Part shown: in pieces, positions 1 to 8,471 of the stretch | Position numbering within the stretch: position 1 is the first letter of the stretch | Layout of the letters: each line of letters begins with the position of its first letter | Assembly: GCF_000381065.1 (NCBI RefSeq) | Contig: NZ_KB905849.1 | Coordinates: 1-64,000, forward strand | Source: Propionispira raffinosivorans DSM 20765 | GTDB taxonomy: Bacteria; Bacillota; Negativicutes; Selenomonadales; Selenomonadaceae | DNA: 64,000 nt | Direction: 5' to 3' | Program-made: the position numbers and the translations under genes | Notes under the pieces: model-generated | Seen by the model: the letters and a program-made list of their open reading frames with translations, nothing else | Told to the model about the DNA's origin: nothing | The model's database searches: none

Positions 1-147
1 GGCTATTTTGTGGATACGGTAGGAAGAAATAAAAAGCAGATAGAGAACTACATTAGGAATCAGTTAGAACAAGATCAAATAACAGAACAAATGAGTTTAA
101 AGGAGTTTGTGGACCCGTTTACGGGTAGCAAGAAGCAAAAGGCATAA
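1..147 (+). CDS. tnpA: IS200/IS605-family transposase TnpA, 3' end only
   Basis: The first 48 codons are open and end at TAA 145-147; the start lies outside the window. The peptide contains YFVDTVGRNKKQIENYIRNQ, which I recognise as the C-terminal helix region of the small single-strand (HUH, Y1) transposases of the IS200/IS605 group. These excise and insert their element as single-stranded DNA using subterminal hairpins, and such hairpins follow here. The catalytic HUH and tyrosine positions are upstream, so intactness cannot be judged. Confidence 0.75.
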   Translation, partial: GYFVDTVGRNKKQIENYIRNQLEQDQITEQMSLKEFVDPFTGSKKQKA

Positions 148-285
148 ATAAAAAGCCCCTTTAGGGGTCGCCCGAAAAAGTAAAACGTTGGTTAGACCAT
201 TCGGACGCCCCTTGAGGGGCTTATGTTAGTAATATGCCCTTCCAGGGCTTGAGCAAGCCTCCGGTTTACCGGAGGTCATGACTGC
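148..285 (+). mobile_element. Right end of the IS200-type element with subterminal hairpins
   Basis: Downstream of the transposase stop are several G/C hairpins: GCCCC/GGGGT (about 157-169), CGCCCC TTGA GGGGC (about 206-221), and a final CCTCCGG TTTA CCGGAGG at 258-275 followed by TCATGACTG. A terminal hairpin followed by the cleavage site is typical for this family. The exact 3' boundary (about 276-285) is inferred. Confidence 0.6.
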
Positions 286-363
286 ATCCCATATATATGT
301 ACAAAAATAAACATTATATATTTTTGAAGAGGACATAAGACTGATGGGAATAGAAAAAAGTAA

Positions 364-392
364 TTGACAATAGTTAAGTGCGAATTTACAAT
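364..392 (+). promoter_or_regulatory. Sigma-A-type promoter of livK
   Basis: TTGACA (364-369), 17-nt spacer, TACAAT (387-392). It lies about 100 nt upstream of the livK start. Confidence 0.75.
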
Positions 393-498
393 TATCTATG
401 TTGAATCAAGTGCGTATCATCTTTACATAGTTTCCTGTGCTACGCAGCAAATCTCAATAGAGGTAGTTTTGCAAAAAATACATAACAGGAGGGAAATC

Positions 499-1671
499 AT
501 GATATTTCAGAAAAGTAAAAAATTAATTTGTGCAATAACCGCAATGGGTATGTTTACTGTTTTTGCCACTGGGTGTGGGGATCAAAGCAGTGATACAATC
601 AAAATTGGGGCAAATCTTGAAATGACCGGATCAAATGCGACCTTTGGTCAATCCGCTACGAATGGAGCGAAACTTGCCATTAAGCAAGCGAATGAAAAAG
701 GCGGGGTCCTTGGCAAAAAACTTGAACTTGTAGTCGCTGACAATAAGAGTGAAGCCGCCGAAGCAGCAAACTCGATGCAGAAATTAATTTCACAGGATAA
801 AGTGGCAGCAATTATTGCCCCGATTGCGTCGTCGAGTGTTATGGCTGGAGCACAGGTCAACAATGATGGTAAAGTATTGGCAATCAGTCCAACCGCATCA
901 AATCCAAAAGTGACGGTTGATCCAGACACTGGAAAGGTTCGTGATTATTTATTTAGAGCATCGTTTATTGATCCTTTCCAAGGAGCGGTTATGGCAAATT
1001 TTGCTTCCAAATCACTTAAGGGAAAGACCGCGGCAATTTATATTGATACATCTAGTGACTATGCAAAAGGGCTCGGACAATTCTTTAAAGAAACTTTCAT
1101 TAAAAATGGTGGTCAGATTGTGTCAGAAGAAGCGTATTTGGCTAAGGATACAGATTTTAAGTCAACATTGACTAAGATTAAATCCAGCAATCCTGATATT
1201 TTATTCGTTCCAGGGTATTATCAAGAAGTTGGTATGATTATAAAACAAGCTCGTGAAATTGGCATTAACGCTGCTATTTTGGGTGGTGATGGCTGGGATA
1301 GTGAAAAATTACCGGAAATTGCTGGCACTGATGCGCTAAATAATACATTTTTTGCAAATCATTATTCTCCCGATGATCAAAGTCCGGCTATCCAAGATTT
1401 TGTTGCAACCTATAAAGCGGAATACGGACAGGTTCCGGATTCTTTTGCTGTTCTTTCCTATGATGCAACGATGATGATTATCAAAGCAATCGAAAGAGCT
1501 GGTTCGGTTGATACAGTGAAAATAAAGGATGAAATGGCTAAAACAAAAGATTTTGCTGGTGTATCGGGCATGATTACTTTGGATGAAAAGCATGATGCCA
1601 TAAAAGATGCGGTTGTCATTGAATTTAAAAACGGCAAGCAGACTTTTAAAGAAAAAGTAAAACCAGAATAA
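499..1671 (+). CDS. livK: Branched-chain amino acid ABC transporter, substrate-binding lipoprotein
   Basis: 390 aa from ATG 499, chosen because AGGAGGG lies just upstream; the longer open frame back to 364 overlaps the promoter. The N-terminus is a lipoprotein signal peptide with an FATGC lipobox (Cys26), so the protein should be tethered outside the membrane. The rest is a type I periplasmic-binding fold of the Leu/Ile/Val family (IKIGANLEMTG near residue 35, then GAKLAIKQANEKGG). It would capture hydrophobic or related amino acids and deliver them to LivHM. Its operon partners follow 455 bp downstream behind a separate promoter, so the binding protein is expressed as its own unit. True substrate unknown; livJ/livK-like sequences can also bind amides. 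Confidence 0.9.
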   Translation: MIFQKSKKLICAITAMGMFTVFATGCGDQSSDTIKIGANLEMTGSNATFGQSATNGAKLAIKQANEKGGVLGKKLELVVADNKSEAAEAANSMQKLISQDKVAAIIAPIASSSVMAGAQVNNDGKVLAISPTASNPKVTVDPDTGKVRDYLFRASFIDPFQGAVMANFASKSLKGKTAAIYIDTSSDYAKGLGQFFKETFIKNGGQIVSEEAYLAKDTDFKSTLTKIKSSNPDILFVPGYYQEVGMIIKQAREIGINAAILGGDGWDSEKLPEIAGTDALNNTFFANHYSPDDQSPAIQDFVATYKAEYGQVPDSFAVLSYDATMMIIKAIERAGSVDTVKIKDEMAKTKDFAGVSGMITLDEKHDAIKDAVVIEFKNGKQTFKEKVKPE

Positions 1672-1680
1672 GACCATACT

Positions 1681-1749
1681 GAAAGAGACTCGTTTGAGAT
1701 TGGACAAAAGTGTTCTTTAGAAAATCTTAAGCCGTCTCTTTCTTTTTTT
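1681..1749 (+). terminator. Putative terminator after livK
   Basis: GAAAGAGAC (1681-1689) pairs with GTCTCTTTC (1734-1742) and a run of T follows. The loop is long (44 nt), so efficiency is uncertain. Confidence 0.5.
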
Positions 1750-1896
1750 CGATCTCTTTTAGCAAGATGTACTTCTGAAATGGACAAATAAATTTTAATG
1801 AATAAAACAAAAAGGGATTAAATGGATATTTTGCAACAAAAGTACCATGCAAAACGACAGGTGTTCTGCTAAAAAAGAAAAATATATTCCATGTTA

Positions 1897-1925
1897 TTGA
1901 CAGGTATACAATGTAACACTATAAT
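1897..1925 (+). promoter_or_regulatory. Consensus promoter of livHMGF
   Basis: TTGACA (1897-1902), 17-nt spacer, TATAAT (1920-1925). Confidence 0.85.
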
Positions 1926-1931
1926 GTTAGA

Positions 1932-2063
1932 TAGTGTAAGTTGATAGTATGAATTTGCAGGTAATTGAAGCTTTACGGCTCAATGGTGAGCAGCCTTTAA
2001 AAATGGCGTGGACGGGGACAGTTGAACCTTTGGCCAACGATGGCTGAAGGTTTTTCGTTTATT
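1932..2063 (+). promoter_or_regulatory. Attenuator-like leader of livHMGF
   Basis: The transcript from 1932 would contain a hairpin around GGCTCA ATGG TGAGC (about 1977-1992), then AACCTT...GGC / GGCTGAAGGTT (about 2024-2051) followed by TTTTTCGTTT. The second looks like an intrinsic terminator placed before the operon. A 32-codon ORF (1949-2047) runs through the region; it has five leucine codons but no clear ribosome binding site. Regulation by attenuation is inferred; I could not match a known riboswitch class. Confidence 0.45.
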
Positions 2064-2126
2064 TTTAGGCTGAACAAGGTTCGAAGCTTGATTTCGCAGA
2101 ATTACAATACGAATGGAGGAGACAAA

Positions 2127-3023
2127 ATGGACTTTTCATCATTTTCCGAACAGTTGATTCAACAGCTCATTAATGGTGTATCGCTAGGAAGTATTTATGC
2201 ACTTATTGCATTGGGCTATACGATGGTCTATGGTATTATTAAACTGATTAACTTTGCACATGGTGATATTTATATGGTGGGAGCCTACATTGGCTTTTTT
2301 GCCACATCCATGCTGCATTTACCGGTATTGCCAGCTTTGATTATTTCTATGGTGGTTACAGGGCTTTTGGGCATGCTTATCGAACGGCTTGCTTATAGAC
2401 CACTTCGTCATGCACCGAAAGTTTCTGTATTGATCACGGCAATTGGTGTATCTTTATTTTTGGAATATACGAGTATGTTTTTTGTATCACCGCAGCCAAG
2501 GACTTTTCCCAATGTCATGGAATCGGTGACTTATCATATGGGACCCTTTGTAGTTAATAGTCAGCAAATTTTGATCTTGGTTATTACGACTATTTTAATG
2601 GTGATTTTGACGTATATCGTGCAAAAAACAAAAATCGGCAAAGCCATGCGTGCGGTATCTTTTGATACAGAAACGGCACAGCTTATGGGCATTGATGCCA
2701 ATCGTGTTATTTCAATTACGTTTGGTATTGGTTCCGCACTGGCGGCAGCCGGCGGCGTTTTAGTCGGGGTTTATTACAATTCAATTGACCCACTTATGGG
2801 GATTATGCCGGGACTCAAAGCTTTTATTGCTGCAGTGCTTGGCGGCATTGGGATTATACCGGGGGCTATGGCTGGCGGGGTCATTTTGGGTGTTATTGAA
2901 TCGCTGGTTAGTGGTTTTCTTTCTTCGACTTTCCGCGATGCGGCGGCTTTTGCCATCTTGATCCTTGTTTTATTATTTAAACCTTCGGGTCTATTCGGTA
3001 AGAATACCCGCGAGAAAGTGTAG
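2127..3023 (+). CDS. livH: Branched-chain amino acid ABC transporter permease LivH
   Basis: 298 aa from ATG 2127, which sits behind GGAGGAG; an upstream in-frame start (2022) would run through the leader hairpin and is rejected. About eight hydrophobic segments. The N-terminal stretch YALIALGYTMVYGIIKLINF and the later AGGVLVGV/GIIPGAMAGG region are characteristic of LivH inner-membrane permeases, which form a heterodimeric channel with LivM. First gene of a tight livH-M-G-F operon, nearly contiguous with livM. Confidence 0.93.
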   Translation: MDFSSFSEQLIQQLINGVSLGSIYALIALGYTMVYGIIKLINFAHGDIYMVGAYIGFFATSMLHLPVLPALIISMVVTGLLGMLIERLAYRPLRHAPKVSVLITAIGVSLFLEYTSMFFVSPQPRTFPNVMESVTYHMGPFVVNSQQILILVITTILMVILTYIVQKTKIGKAMRAVSFDTETAQLMGIDANRVISITFGIGSALAAAGGVLVGVYYNSIDPLMGIMPGLKAFIAAVLGGIGIIPGAMAGGVILGVIESLVSGFLSSTFRDAAAFAILILVLLFKPSGLFGKNTREKV

Positions 3024-3032
3024 GTGGCAAAG

Positions 3033-3977
3033 ATGAATTTATCAAGAATAAAAGACATCAAGATTATAGCATTAAGTATCGTTGGCTTTGCGATCATACA
3101 GCTTTTGTTAACAGAAAATATCATAGGTTCTTTTTGGGAACTTAATATCATTTTGATTGGGATTAACATTATCATGTCGGTAAGTCTCAATCTAATAAAT
3201 GGGTATACGGGGCAGTTTTCCCTCGGACATGCTGGGTTTATGGCAGTGGGGGCTTATGTAAGTGCTATCTTGACCGTTAAGTTTCAAATGCCTTTTCTCG
3301 TGGGACTAATTGGTGGTGCCGCTGGTGCGGGTACTTTAGGTTTCCTGATTGGGTTGCCAACGCTGCGTTTGCAGGGCGATTATTTGGCCATTGCCACACT
3401 TGGTCTTGGTGAAATCATTCGTATTTGCATCCTTAACATTTCATATGTTGGTGGAGCATCTGGTTTTATGGGGATTCCTCGCTATACCAACTTTGCGTGG
3501 ACGTTTTTTATCGTATTGTTCAGTATTTTCTTTATTAAAAACTTTGTAAATTCATCACATGGACGGGCCTGTATCGCGATTCGTGAAAATGAAATCGCTG
3601 CCGAAGCCATGGGGGTCGATACGACTAAATATAAAGTGATGGCATTTACAATCGGTGCTGCTTTTGCGGGCGTTGCAGGAGGCTTATTTGCGCATTATTT
3701 CTACATTGCTCATCCGGCGTCGTTTACATTTATGGCATCGTTTAACTATCTTACAATGGTTGTAATGGGAGGGCTTGGCTCCATTACAGGTTCTATTGTC
3801 GGTGCAGTTATTTTGACATTTATTTCAGCGGCACTTGCCAGCTGGCCAGAATTTAGAATGATTATTTATTCGCTTGCTTTAATTTTATTAATGTTCTATC
3901 GTCCGCAAGGTTTATTTGGTAATATAGAACTTACCGATTTGAAGATATTTAAGCGTTTTAAAGGAGGTCGTAAGTAA
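3033..3977 (+). CDS. livM: Branched-chain amino acid ABC transporter permease LivM
   Basis: 314 aa. I chose ATG 3033 because AGGTGG (3022-3027) is correctly spaced; GTG 3024 in the same frame is possible and adds three residues. Contains the LivM signature NGYTGQFSLGHAGFMAVGAY near residue 56 and many membrane segments. Partner channel subunit of LivH. Its stop overlaps the livG start (TAATGA), so the two are probably translationally coupled. Confidence 0.93.
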   Translation: MNLSRIKDIKIIALSIVGFAIIQLLLTENIIGSFWELNIILIGINIIMSVSLNLINGYTGQFSLGHAGFMAVGAYVSAILTVKFQMPFLVGLIGGAAGAGTLGFLIGLPTLRLQGDYLAIATLGLGEIIRICILNISYVGGASGFMGIPRYTNFAWTFFIVLFSIFFIKNFVNSSHGRACIAIRENEIAAEAMGVDTTKYKVMAFTIGAAFAGVAGGLFAHYFYIAHPASFTFMASFNYLTMVVMGGLGSITGSIVGAVILTFISAALASWPEFRMIIYSLALILLMFYRPQGLFGNIELTDLKIFKRFKGGRK

Positions 3978-4744
3978 TGAGTTTACTGAAAGCCGAAGGT
4001 GTTTCTAAACTGTTTGGCGGGTTAAAAGCCGTTTCTAATTTTGATATGTATGTAAATAAGGGTGAACTTGTGGGACTCATCGGACCAAATGGTGCCGGAA
4101 AAACAACAGCTTTTAATTTGTTGACTGGTGTTTATCAGCCAACAACCGGCACGATTGATTTTGATGACAAGAGCCTGCTTGGAATGAAACCTTATCAAAT
4201 TACGCAGCGCGGTATAGCACGTACTTTCCAAAATATTCGTTTGTTTTCGGAATTGAGTGTTTTGGATAATGTAAAAATAGCCTATCATTTTCATGTGCAG
4301 TATGGTTTGTTTGAATCGGTATTTCGTGTGGGGCGTTATTTTAAAGAAGAAGCAGAGATCGAAGCAAAAGCGATTGAATTTCTGAAGATTTTCAAATTAG
4401 ATGATAAAAAAGATGAAATAGCCAAGAATCTTCCCTATGGTGCACAGCGTCGTTTGGAAATTGCGCGGGCGTTAGCCGCACAGCCTAAATTGCTGTTGTT
4501 AGATGAACCAGCAGCCGGAATGAATCCACAGGAAACACAAGAATTGATGACAATGATTCGCTGGATTCGCGAGGAATTCGGGTTGACAATTCTGCTTATT
4601 GAACATGATATGAGTCTGGTTATGGGGATTTGCGAACGTATTTATGTGCTGGAATATGGTAGTATCATTGCTAGTGGGGTGCCAGCCGATATCAAGAATA
4701 ATCCTGAAGTTATCAGAGCTTATCTTGGAAGCGAGGTAGAATAA
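3977..4744 (+). CDS. livG: Branched-chain amino acid ABC transporter ATPase LivG
   Basis: 255 aa, ATG 3977 behind AAAGGAGG. Walker A GPNGAGKTT at 36-44, the degenerate LivG-type signature YGAQRRLEIARAL, Walker B LLLLDEPAAG and the switch histidine in LIEHDM. Powers the LivHM channel together with LivF. Overlaps livF by one base. Confidence 0.95.
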   Translation: MSLLKAEGVSKLFGGLKAVSNFDMYVNKGELVGLIGPNGAGKTTAFNLLTGVYQPTTGTIDFDDKSLLGMKPYQITQRGIARTFQNIRLFSELSVLDNVKIAYHFHVQYGLFESVFRVGRYFKEEAEIEAKAIEFLKIFKLDDKKDEIAKNLPYGAQRRLEIARALAAQPKLLLLDEPAAGMNPQETQELMTMIRWIREEFGLTILLIEHDMSLVMGICERIYVLEYGSIIASGVPADIKNNPEVIRAYLGSEVE

Positions 4745-5457
4745 TGGGAACTATGCTTAAAGTTGAAGATATCAATGTATATTATGGGGCAATTCATGCG
4801 ATAAAAGGCATCAGCCTGGAGGTAAATGAAGGCGAAATTGTAACTCTGATTGGAGCAAACGGTGCGGGTAAATCGACAATTTTGCGGACCATTTCGGGTC
4901 TTTTGAAACCTAAAACCGGTAAAATTGAGTTTGAAGGCCAAAATATTGCTGGTATTGCAGCCCAGCGTATTGTTAAATCAGGAATATCACAAGTTCCAGA
5001 AGGCCGCCGTATTTTTGCGAATATGACGGTAATGGAAAATCTTGATTTAGGGGCATATGTGCGCAGTGATAAAGCAGTGATTCAGGAAGATCTGAAAATG
5101 GTATTTGCTCGTTTTCCAAGGTTAGAAGAACGTAAAACACAAGAAGCGGGAACTTTGTCTGGCGGGGAGCAGCAAATGCTGGCTATGGGACGGGCCTTGA
5201 TGAGTCGTCCGCGGCTTTTACTTTTGGATGAACCATCCATGGGCTTGGCACCTCTGTTGATAAAAGAAATTTTTTCAATTATTCAAGATATTAATAAAAC
5301 AGGTACAACGATTTTGCTTGTGGAACAAAATGCCAATATGGCCCTTTCGATTGCCAATCGGGCTTATGTTCTGGAAACAGGACGTATCACCTTAGCCGGA
5401 GCAGCAAAAGATCTAGCGGCCAGTGAAGCGGTTCGCAAAGCTTATCTTGGCGGTTGA
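4744..5457 (+). CDS. livF: Branched-chain amino acid ABC transporter ATPase LivF
   Basis: 237 aa, ATG 4744 overlapping the livG stop. Walker A GANGAGKST at 37-45, signature LSGGEQQMLAMGRAL, Walker B LLLLDEPSMG and VEQN as switch motif, all typical of LivF. Last gene of the operon; a terminator follows. Confidence 0.95.
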   Translation: MGTMLKVEDINVYYGAIHAIKGISLEVNEGEIVTLIGANGAGKSTILRTISGLLKPKTGKIEFEGQNIAGIAAQRIVKSGISQVPEGRRIFANMTVMENLDLGAYVRSDKAVIQEDLKMVFARFPRLEERKTQEAGTLSGGEQQMLAMGRALMSRPRLLLLDEPSMGLAPLLIKEIFSIIQDINKTGTTILLVEQNANMALSIANRAYVLETGRITLAGAAKDLAASEAVRKAYLGG

Positions 5458-5464
5458 TCATAAA

Positions 5465-5508
5465 CAAACAGCAATTGTCTAACCGCTTTTGCTGTTTGCT
5501 TATTTTTT
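5465..5508 (+). terminator. Terminator of the liv operon
   Basis: CAAACAGCAA (5465-5474) pairs perfectly with TTGCTGTTTG (5489-5498), followed by CTTATTTTTT. Confidence 0.8.
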
Positions 5509-5577
5509 AAAGGAAGATGCTAAGAAATATCGAACATTACTCAGTATAAGCAAGTATTGCGAGAGGAGTTGTTTTAT

Positions 5578-6222
5578 GTGTTTGTAGCGAATAGAATGAC
5601 CAAAAATCCGATTACGGTCGAACCGGAAACAAAAGTAGACGAAGCGTCTGCATTGATGAAAAAACATGGATTTCGCCGTTTGCCTGTTATTGAAGGCGGT
5701 ACATTGGTTGGCTTTTTAAGTGACCGCGATATTATGAAAGTGGCTCCATCACCAGCGACAACGTTGGCTAAATATGAAATTAATTCGCTTTTAGCTAAGA
5801 TGACGGTTAAGGAAATCATGCAAAAAGAAGTTATTGCAGTGCCTGTTGATGCGACAATTGAAGAGGCGGCACTTCTTATGTATAAGCATAAAATTGGTGG
5901 GATGCCAGTTGTAAGCAGCGTTGGTGCGGTGGTTGGTGTCATAACGGAAACAGATATTTTTAAAACGTTTGTGGATGTTATGGGTTTGCCTGAAGGGAAA
6001 ACGAGGCTGACGATTGCCGTGAAAGATAAAATTGGTGCAGTTAAAGAAATAGCTGAAGTGTTTTTTGAAATGGGCTTGAACTTGGATAGTTTAGTTACCT
6101 GTAAAAAAAATACCGGTGAATATGAAATTGTTGTTCGCGGTGATTTTGATAATATTGAATTGATTAAAGAAAAACTTGCTGCCAAGGCCTATATCGTTGA
6201 GCATTTTGTGAAAATCGGATAA
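5578..6222 (+). CDS. AcuB-like protein: two CBS domains plus ACT domain
   Basis: 214 aa. Start GTG 5578 chosen because GAGAGGAG (5561-5568) is 9 nt upstream; TTG 5557 would precede the binding site. Two CBS repeats (about 8-60 and 80-130; MTKNPITVEPETKVDEA and MQKEVIAVPVDATIEEA) form a Bateman module that binds adenine nucleotides. An ACT-like domain (about 142-214; TIAVKDKIGAVKEIAEVFFE) could bind an amino acid. Related proteins are named AcuB, but a link to acetoin is not shown here. Its position after an amino-acid importer fits a sensor role, which is inference. Confidence 0.8.
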   Translation: MFVANRMTKNPITVEPETKVDEASALMKKHGFRRLPVIEGGTLVGFLSDRDIMKVAPSPATTLAKYEINSLLAKMTVKEIMQKEVIAVPVDATIEEAALLMYKHKIGGMPVVSSVGAVVGVITETDIFKTFVDVMGLPEGKTRLTIAVKDKIGAVKEIAEVFFEMGLNLDSLVTCKKNTGEYEIVVRGDFDNIELIKEKLAAKAYIVEHFVKIG

Positions 6223-6281
6223 TATAAATGAGAATAATAACGAAAGTAATTATCAATTAAAAATTTTTATTGAAAATACTT

Positions 6282-6311
6282 TACAGAAATTAAAAAATTA
6301 TGGTAAGATAA
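6282..6311 (+). promoter_or_regulatory. Weak candidate promoter of the cation efflux gene
   Basis: TTTACA about 6282-6287, 18-nt spacer, TAAGAT. It deviates from consensus but lies directly before a structured leader. Confidence 0.3.
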
Positions 6312-6315
6312 GATG

Positions 6316-6414
6316 TAGGATCAAGCCAATCAGTGTAAACTGAGATGGCCGGGCGTATTGCAGCAGAGTTAAAGCCTGTGGGACCATGTAAATGGGTCTC
6401 ACAGGCTTTTTTAT
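6316..6414 (+). promoter_or_regulatory. Structured leader with terminator before the cation efflux gene
   Basis: First element: GCCA-AT-CAGT/ACTG-AGA-TGGC hairpin (about 6325-6350), then a GC-rich linker. Second element: a strong terminator, AAGCCTGTG...GACCAT (6371-6387) with ATGGGTC...CACAGGCTT (6392-6409) and T6. It stands 85 nt upstream of the efflux gene, so it is either the end of the preceding unit or a metal-responsive attenuator. I could not match the NiCo or yybP-ykoY consensus. Confidence 0.5.
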
Positions 6415-6498
6415 ACCCTAATTGAGAAAATAAGGATGGTCTGTGCGGATTTGTTTGGATTATTAAACTATTTTGAGCCATTTTTAGGAGGAAGTATA

Positions 6499-7401
6499 AT
6501 GACAGAAGAACAGCAAAATAATGCATTAAAACAACGAACTGCTTGGTTATCTATTTTATCAAATACACTGCTGGTCGTTTTGAAATTAATTGTTGGTATG
6601 TATGTGGGGGCAGTAAGCCTTGTTTCGGAGGCTATGCATTCCGGTGTGGATCTTATTGCGGCAATCATCGCTTTTTTTGCCGTAAGAAAGGCCGTTGAGC
6701 CGCCAGATATGGGACATGATTATGGACATGGTAAATTTGAAAATTTATCGTCTGCGATCGAAGCACTGTTGATTGTCTTTGCCGCAATTGCAATTGTTTA
6801 TGAATCGATACAAAAATTTAATAATATTGCTGAACCTGAATTTTTGGAATATGGTATTTTGATTATGCTCATTTCAATTGTAGTGAATTATTTTGTTTCT
6901 GCTAGGCTGATGGTTGTGGCTAAAAAGACTAAGTCACAAGCACTTGAGGCAGATGGCTTACATCTTCGCGCGGATATATGGACATCGGTGGGTGTTCTTG
7001 CAGGATTGGTGGGAATAAAAATTACAGGGTGGCTCTGGCTAGATCCCTTGATTGCTATTTTTGTGGCGATTATTATCTTTAAAACAGGGTATGAAATGGT
7101 AATCGAAAGTGCAAAAGAGCTTACAGATACAAGCCTGCCTGAAGAAGAAGAAAGGATAATCGGTGAAATATTCAGTCGGCATGATAACGTTATGGGGTTT
7201 CATCGCTTGCGGACAAGACGTTCTGGATCGTATTGTTTGCTTGATGTACACCTTATTTTTGAGAAAGATATGTCTTTAGAACAAGTGCATCAAATTTGTG
7301 ATGAACTTGAGAGCGAAATTAAAACGGCGTTAGGATCTTTTGATGTACTGATTCATGCAGAACCATCCGATCATCATGCAGAACCAAAACTTTTATCATG
7401 A
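6499..7401 (+). CDS. Cation diffusion facilitator family transporter
   Basis: 300 aa, ATG 6499 behind AGGAGGAAG. Six predicted membrane helices followed by a cytoplasmic C-terminal dimer domain. The metal-site pairs are visible: SEAMHSGVD (His47/Asp51, helix II) and HLRADIWTS (His...Asp, helix V). CDF proteins export Zn, Fe, Mn, Co or Ni in exchange for protons. HxxxD rather than DxxxD in helix II is typical for Zn or Ni/Co-type members, but the metal cannot be assigned. Preceded by a terminator-containing leader. Confidence 0.9.
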   Translation: MTEEQQNNALKQRTAWLSILSNTLLVVLKLIVGMYVGAVSLVSEAMHSGVDLIAAIIAFFAVRKAVEPPDMGHDYGHGKFENLSSAIEALLIVFAAIAIVYESIQKFNNIAEPEFLEYGILIMLISIVVNYFVSARLMVVAKKTKSQALEADGLHLRADIWTSVGVLAGLVGIKITGWLWLDPLIAIFVAIIIFKTGYEMVIESAKELTDTSLPEEEERIIGEIFSRHDNVMGFHRLRTRRSGSYCLLDVHLIFEKDMSLEQVHQICDELESEIKTALGSFDVLIHAEPSDHHAEPKLLS

Positions 7402-7427
7402 AAGAAAATTAAATGCAGCATAAAATG

Positions 7428-7476
7428 AAAAACGGGGACTATCACGATTTAAATCGAGACAGTCCCCCGTTTTTTT
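7428..7476. terminator. Bidirectional terminator between convergent genes
   Basis: AAAAACGGGGACT (7428-7440) pairs with AGTCCCCCGTTTTT (7461-7474); A and T runs on both sides serve the efflux gene (+) and the hydrolase gene (-). Confidence 0.8.
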
Positions 7477-8257
7477 ATTGTTCATATAATTTTGGTTTGC
7501 GATCTTGAAAGATATTCATCGAACTGCGAATATCTTGTAAAATAGCCAGTTTTAGGTTGGCATGGAGAGTTTGTTCATCTTCATCTGCCCTGGCGAGAAT
7601 TTCGCCCCAGGGATCGATGATCAGCGAATTTCCGCCGAGCTGCAACATGTCTAAGGTCCCCGAGCCATTTGCGGCTACAACAAAAATTTGATTTTCAATC
7701 GCTCTGGCCCGAGTTAAGGTTTTCCAGTGCATTAATCGTTCAATCGGCCAAGCTGCTGGAATAAATAAAACGGATATTTTTTCTAAGGCTAAAAGTCGTA
7801 CGAGTTCACAAAATCGTAGATCGTAACAAATAATCGTAGCGCATTTTACACCATCAAGAACATAGGTATTGAAATGCTCTCCGGGTGTAAAGATGATATC
7901 TTCCTGAGCGGGTGAAAATAAATGTGTTTTATGATAGGTAGACACAAGTTCACCATCGCGATTAAAGACATAACTTGTATTGTAGACTCTTTCTCCGATG
8001 CGATTGGCAATGGAGCCGCCGACGATGTTGACCTGATGATCTTTGGCGAGTTTACTCAAAAACTTTCTAGTGTCAGTTCCATCTGGGTCTGCATATTCTC
8101 CAACTGGTTTCGGATAAAATCCGACGTTCCACATTTCGGGAAGCACGATTATATCTGGATTTTTAAGCATGGTTTCTTCTAGCAGCCTAACAATAGTCCT
8201 TTTATTTTCGGCAAAATCACCAAATTTGATGTGCATTTGTAGTAAAGATACTTTCAT
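7475..8257 (-). CDS. Carbon-nitrogen hydrolase (nitrilase superfamily)
   Basis: 260 aa. Start is the ATG at 8257-8255, preceded by GAGGTG; the longer frame to 8275 lacks a binding site. The Glu-Lys-Cys triad is visible: Glu41 in VLPEMWN, Lys110 in TYHKTHLF, Cys144 in ICYDLRFCE. The organisation resembles omega-amidase (Nit2/YafV-type), which deaminates alpha-ketoglutaramate or ketosuccinamate, but substrate assignment is inference. Single gene, convergent with the efflux gene. Confidence 0.88.
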   Translation of the reverse strand: MKVSLLQMHIKFGDFAENKRTIVRLLEETMLKNPDIIVLPEMWNVGFYPKPVGEYADPDGTDTRKFLSKLAKDHQVNIVGGSIANRIGERVYNTSYVFNRDGELVSTYHKTHLFSPAQEDIIFTPGEHFNTYVLDGVKCATIICYDLRFCELVRLLALEKISVLFIPAAWPIERLMHWKTLTRARAIENQIFVVAANGSGTLDMLQLGGNSLIIDPWGEILARADEDEQTLHANLKLAILQDIRSSMNIFQDRKPKLYEQ

Positions 8258-8471
8258 GAAATAATTACACCTCATTTACTGTTAAAGAAAAACCTGAAAT
8301 TTATAGCTTACGAAGCAAAAAAGCCATTGCTTCTATTTTGAATCCATAGCATAGAAAAAGCAAGTAAATTTAAACAGAAGTTTATTTACAAATTACTGAA
8401 AAAGCTTTTATTCTCTTGTGTTTTTGTATAAAATAAGAATAGAAATATCAATGGAAGCTGGTGAAGATTCT

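Noticed and set aside
2022-2126. Extended N-terminus of LivH
   Set aside because: It crosses the leader terminator hairpin; GGAGGAG supports ATG 2127.
5574-6185. 203-codon minus-strand open frame opposite the CBS-ACT gene
   Set aside because: Serine/threonine-rich shadow translation without binding site; the plus strand encodes a clear CBS-ACT protein.
6316-6414. NiCo or yybP-ykoY riboswitch before the CDF gene
   Set aside because: The conserved blocks of neither class are visible; only a generic structured leader is claimed.
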